Shown in pieces: positions 5,236 through 5,312 of a stretch of DNA of 5,312 nt; positions within the stretch are counted from its first letter, which is position 1; every line of letters starts with the position of its first letter. A program made the translations under genes and the position numbers. The notes under the pieces are model-generated. The model saw nothing but the letters and a program-made list of their open reading frames with translations, ran no database searches and had not been told where the DNA came from. The stretch lies in assembly GCA_002049825.1 (NCBI GenBank), contig MVCZ01000211.1, forward strand, positions 1-5,312. Reading direction: 5' to 3'. The stretch comes from Candidatus Zhuqueibacterota bacterium 4484_188 (GTDB taxonomy: Bacteria; Calditrichota; Calditrichia; RBG-13-44-9).

Positions 5236-5312
5236 TTAATCGGTGCGTTCTTCATACAAATTTTTAATCTTTCCTTCCAGGTAGGCAGTCACTGCTTCTT
5301 CAATACTGTCGT
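5236..5312 (-). CDS. C-terminus of a probable dinitrogenase iron-molybdenum cofactor (NifX-like) family protein, partial
   Basis: Only the last 24 residues are inside the window (DSIEEAVTAYLEGKIKNLYE, then ERTD and TAA at 5236-5238). The pattern of an acidic helix with EAVTAYLEGK resembles the C-terminal end of small NifX/MTH1175-like Fe-Mo cluster-binding proteins, which often finish with a similar A-V-x-A-Y/F-x-x-G-K/L helix. The DUF5320 neighbour supports this. With so little sequence the family call is tentative; that it is a real coding end is supported by the terminator immediately following. Confidence 0.5.
   Translation of the reverse strand, partial: DSIEEAVTAYLEGKIKNLYEERTD

Noticed and set aside
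4830..5267. 145-residue plus-strand frame
   Set aside because: It crosses two terminators, the DUF5320 gene and its promoter in antisense and shows no protein features.
1..5312. CRISPR array, insertion sequence ends or transposase
   Set aside because: No regularly spaced repeats, no transposase-like frame and no terminal inverted repeats with target duplications were seen.

Overview
All genes that can be supported here read on the minus strand, so the window runs biologically from right to left. The set suggests a diderm bacterium, since there is a TolC-family outer-membrane channel and a lipoprotein-like periplasmic adaptor. It is probably an anaerobe, because the right end has a DUF5320 protein beside what looks like the end of a NifX-type Fe-Mo cluster-binding protein, a pairing common in anaerobes. 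I cannot name a lineage. Coding DNA has moderate G+C and the spacers are very A+T-rich.

Right end (about 4809-5312): the last 24 residues of a probable dinitrogenase iron-molybdenum cofactor family protein, a strong terminator, a small promoter/operator region with a perfect 7-6-7 palindrome, the DUF5320 gene with a near-ideal ribosome binding site, and a second strong terminator. Middle (3508-4762): a 10-9-10 dyad element, a promoter, an AAA+ ATPase of the DUF4143 class that appears to lack about 58 internal residues, and a decayed second copy of the DUF5320 C-terminus. Next (3253-3507): a spacer with a second copy of the dyad element, then an ArsR promoter whose -10 lies inside an operator-like inverted repeat.

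Left part (1-3252): an apparent metal(loid)-responsive efflux operon in the order ArsR regulator, short orphan ORF, TolC-type channel, two overlapping half-size permeases, periplasmic adaptor. The regulator has the CVC metalloid-binding motif. The logic would be ArsR sensing a thiophilic metal or metalloid and derepressing a permease plus trans-envelope export parts.

The most striking feature is damage. TolC lacks its start and signal peptide, carries a perfect 39-bp tandem duplication, and has an internal deletion with frameshift. The adaptor has an internal deletion with frameshift. The ATPase has an in-frame internal deletion. The ArsR gene and both permease halves look intact. Either this is a decaying locus shaped by short-homology deletions, or the assembly has dropped internal segments. 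Read mapping would separate the two.
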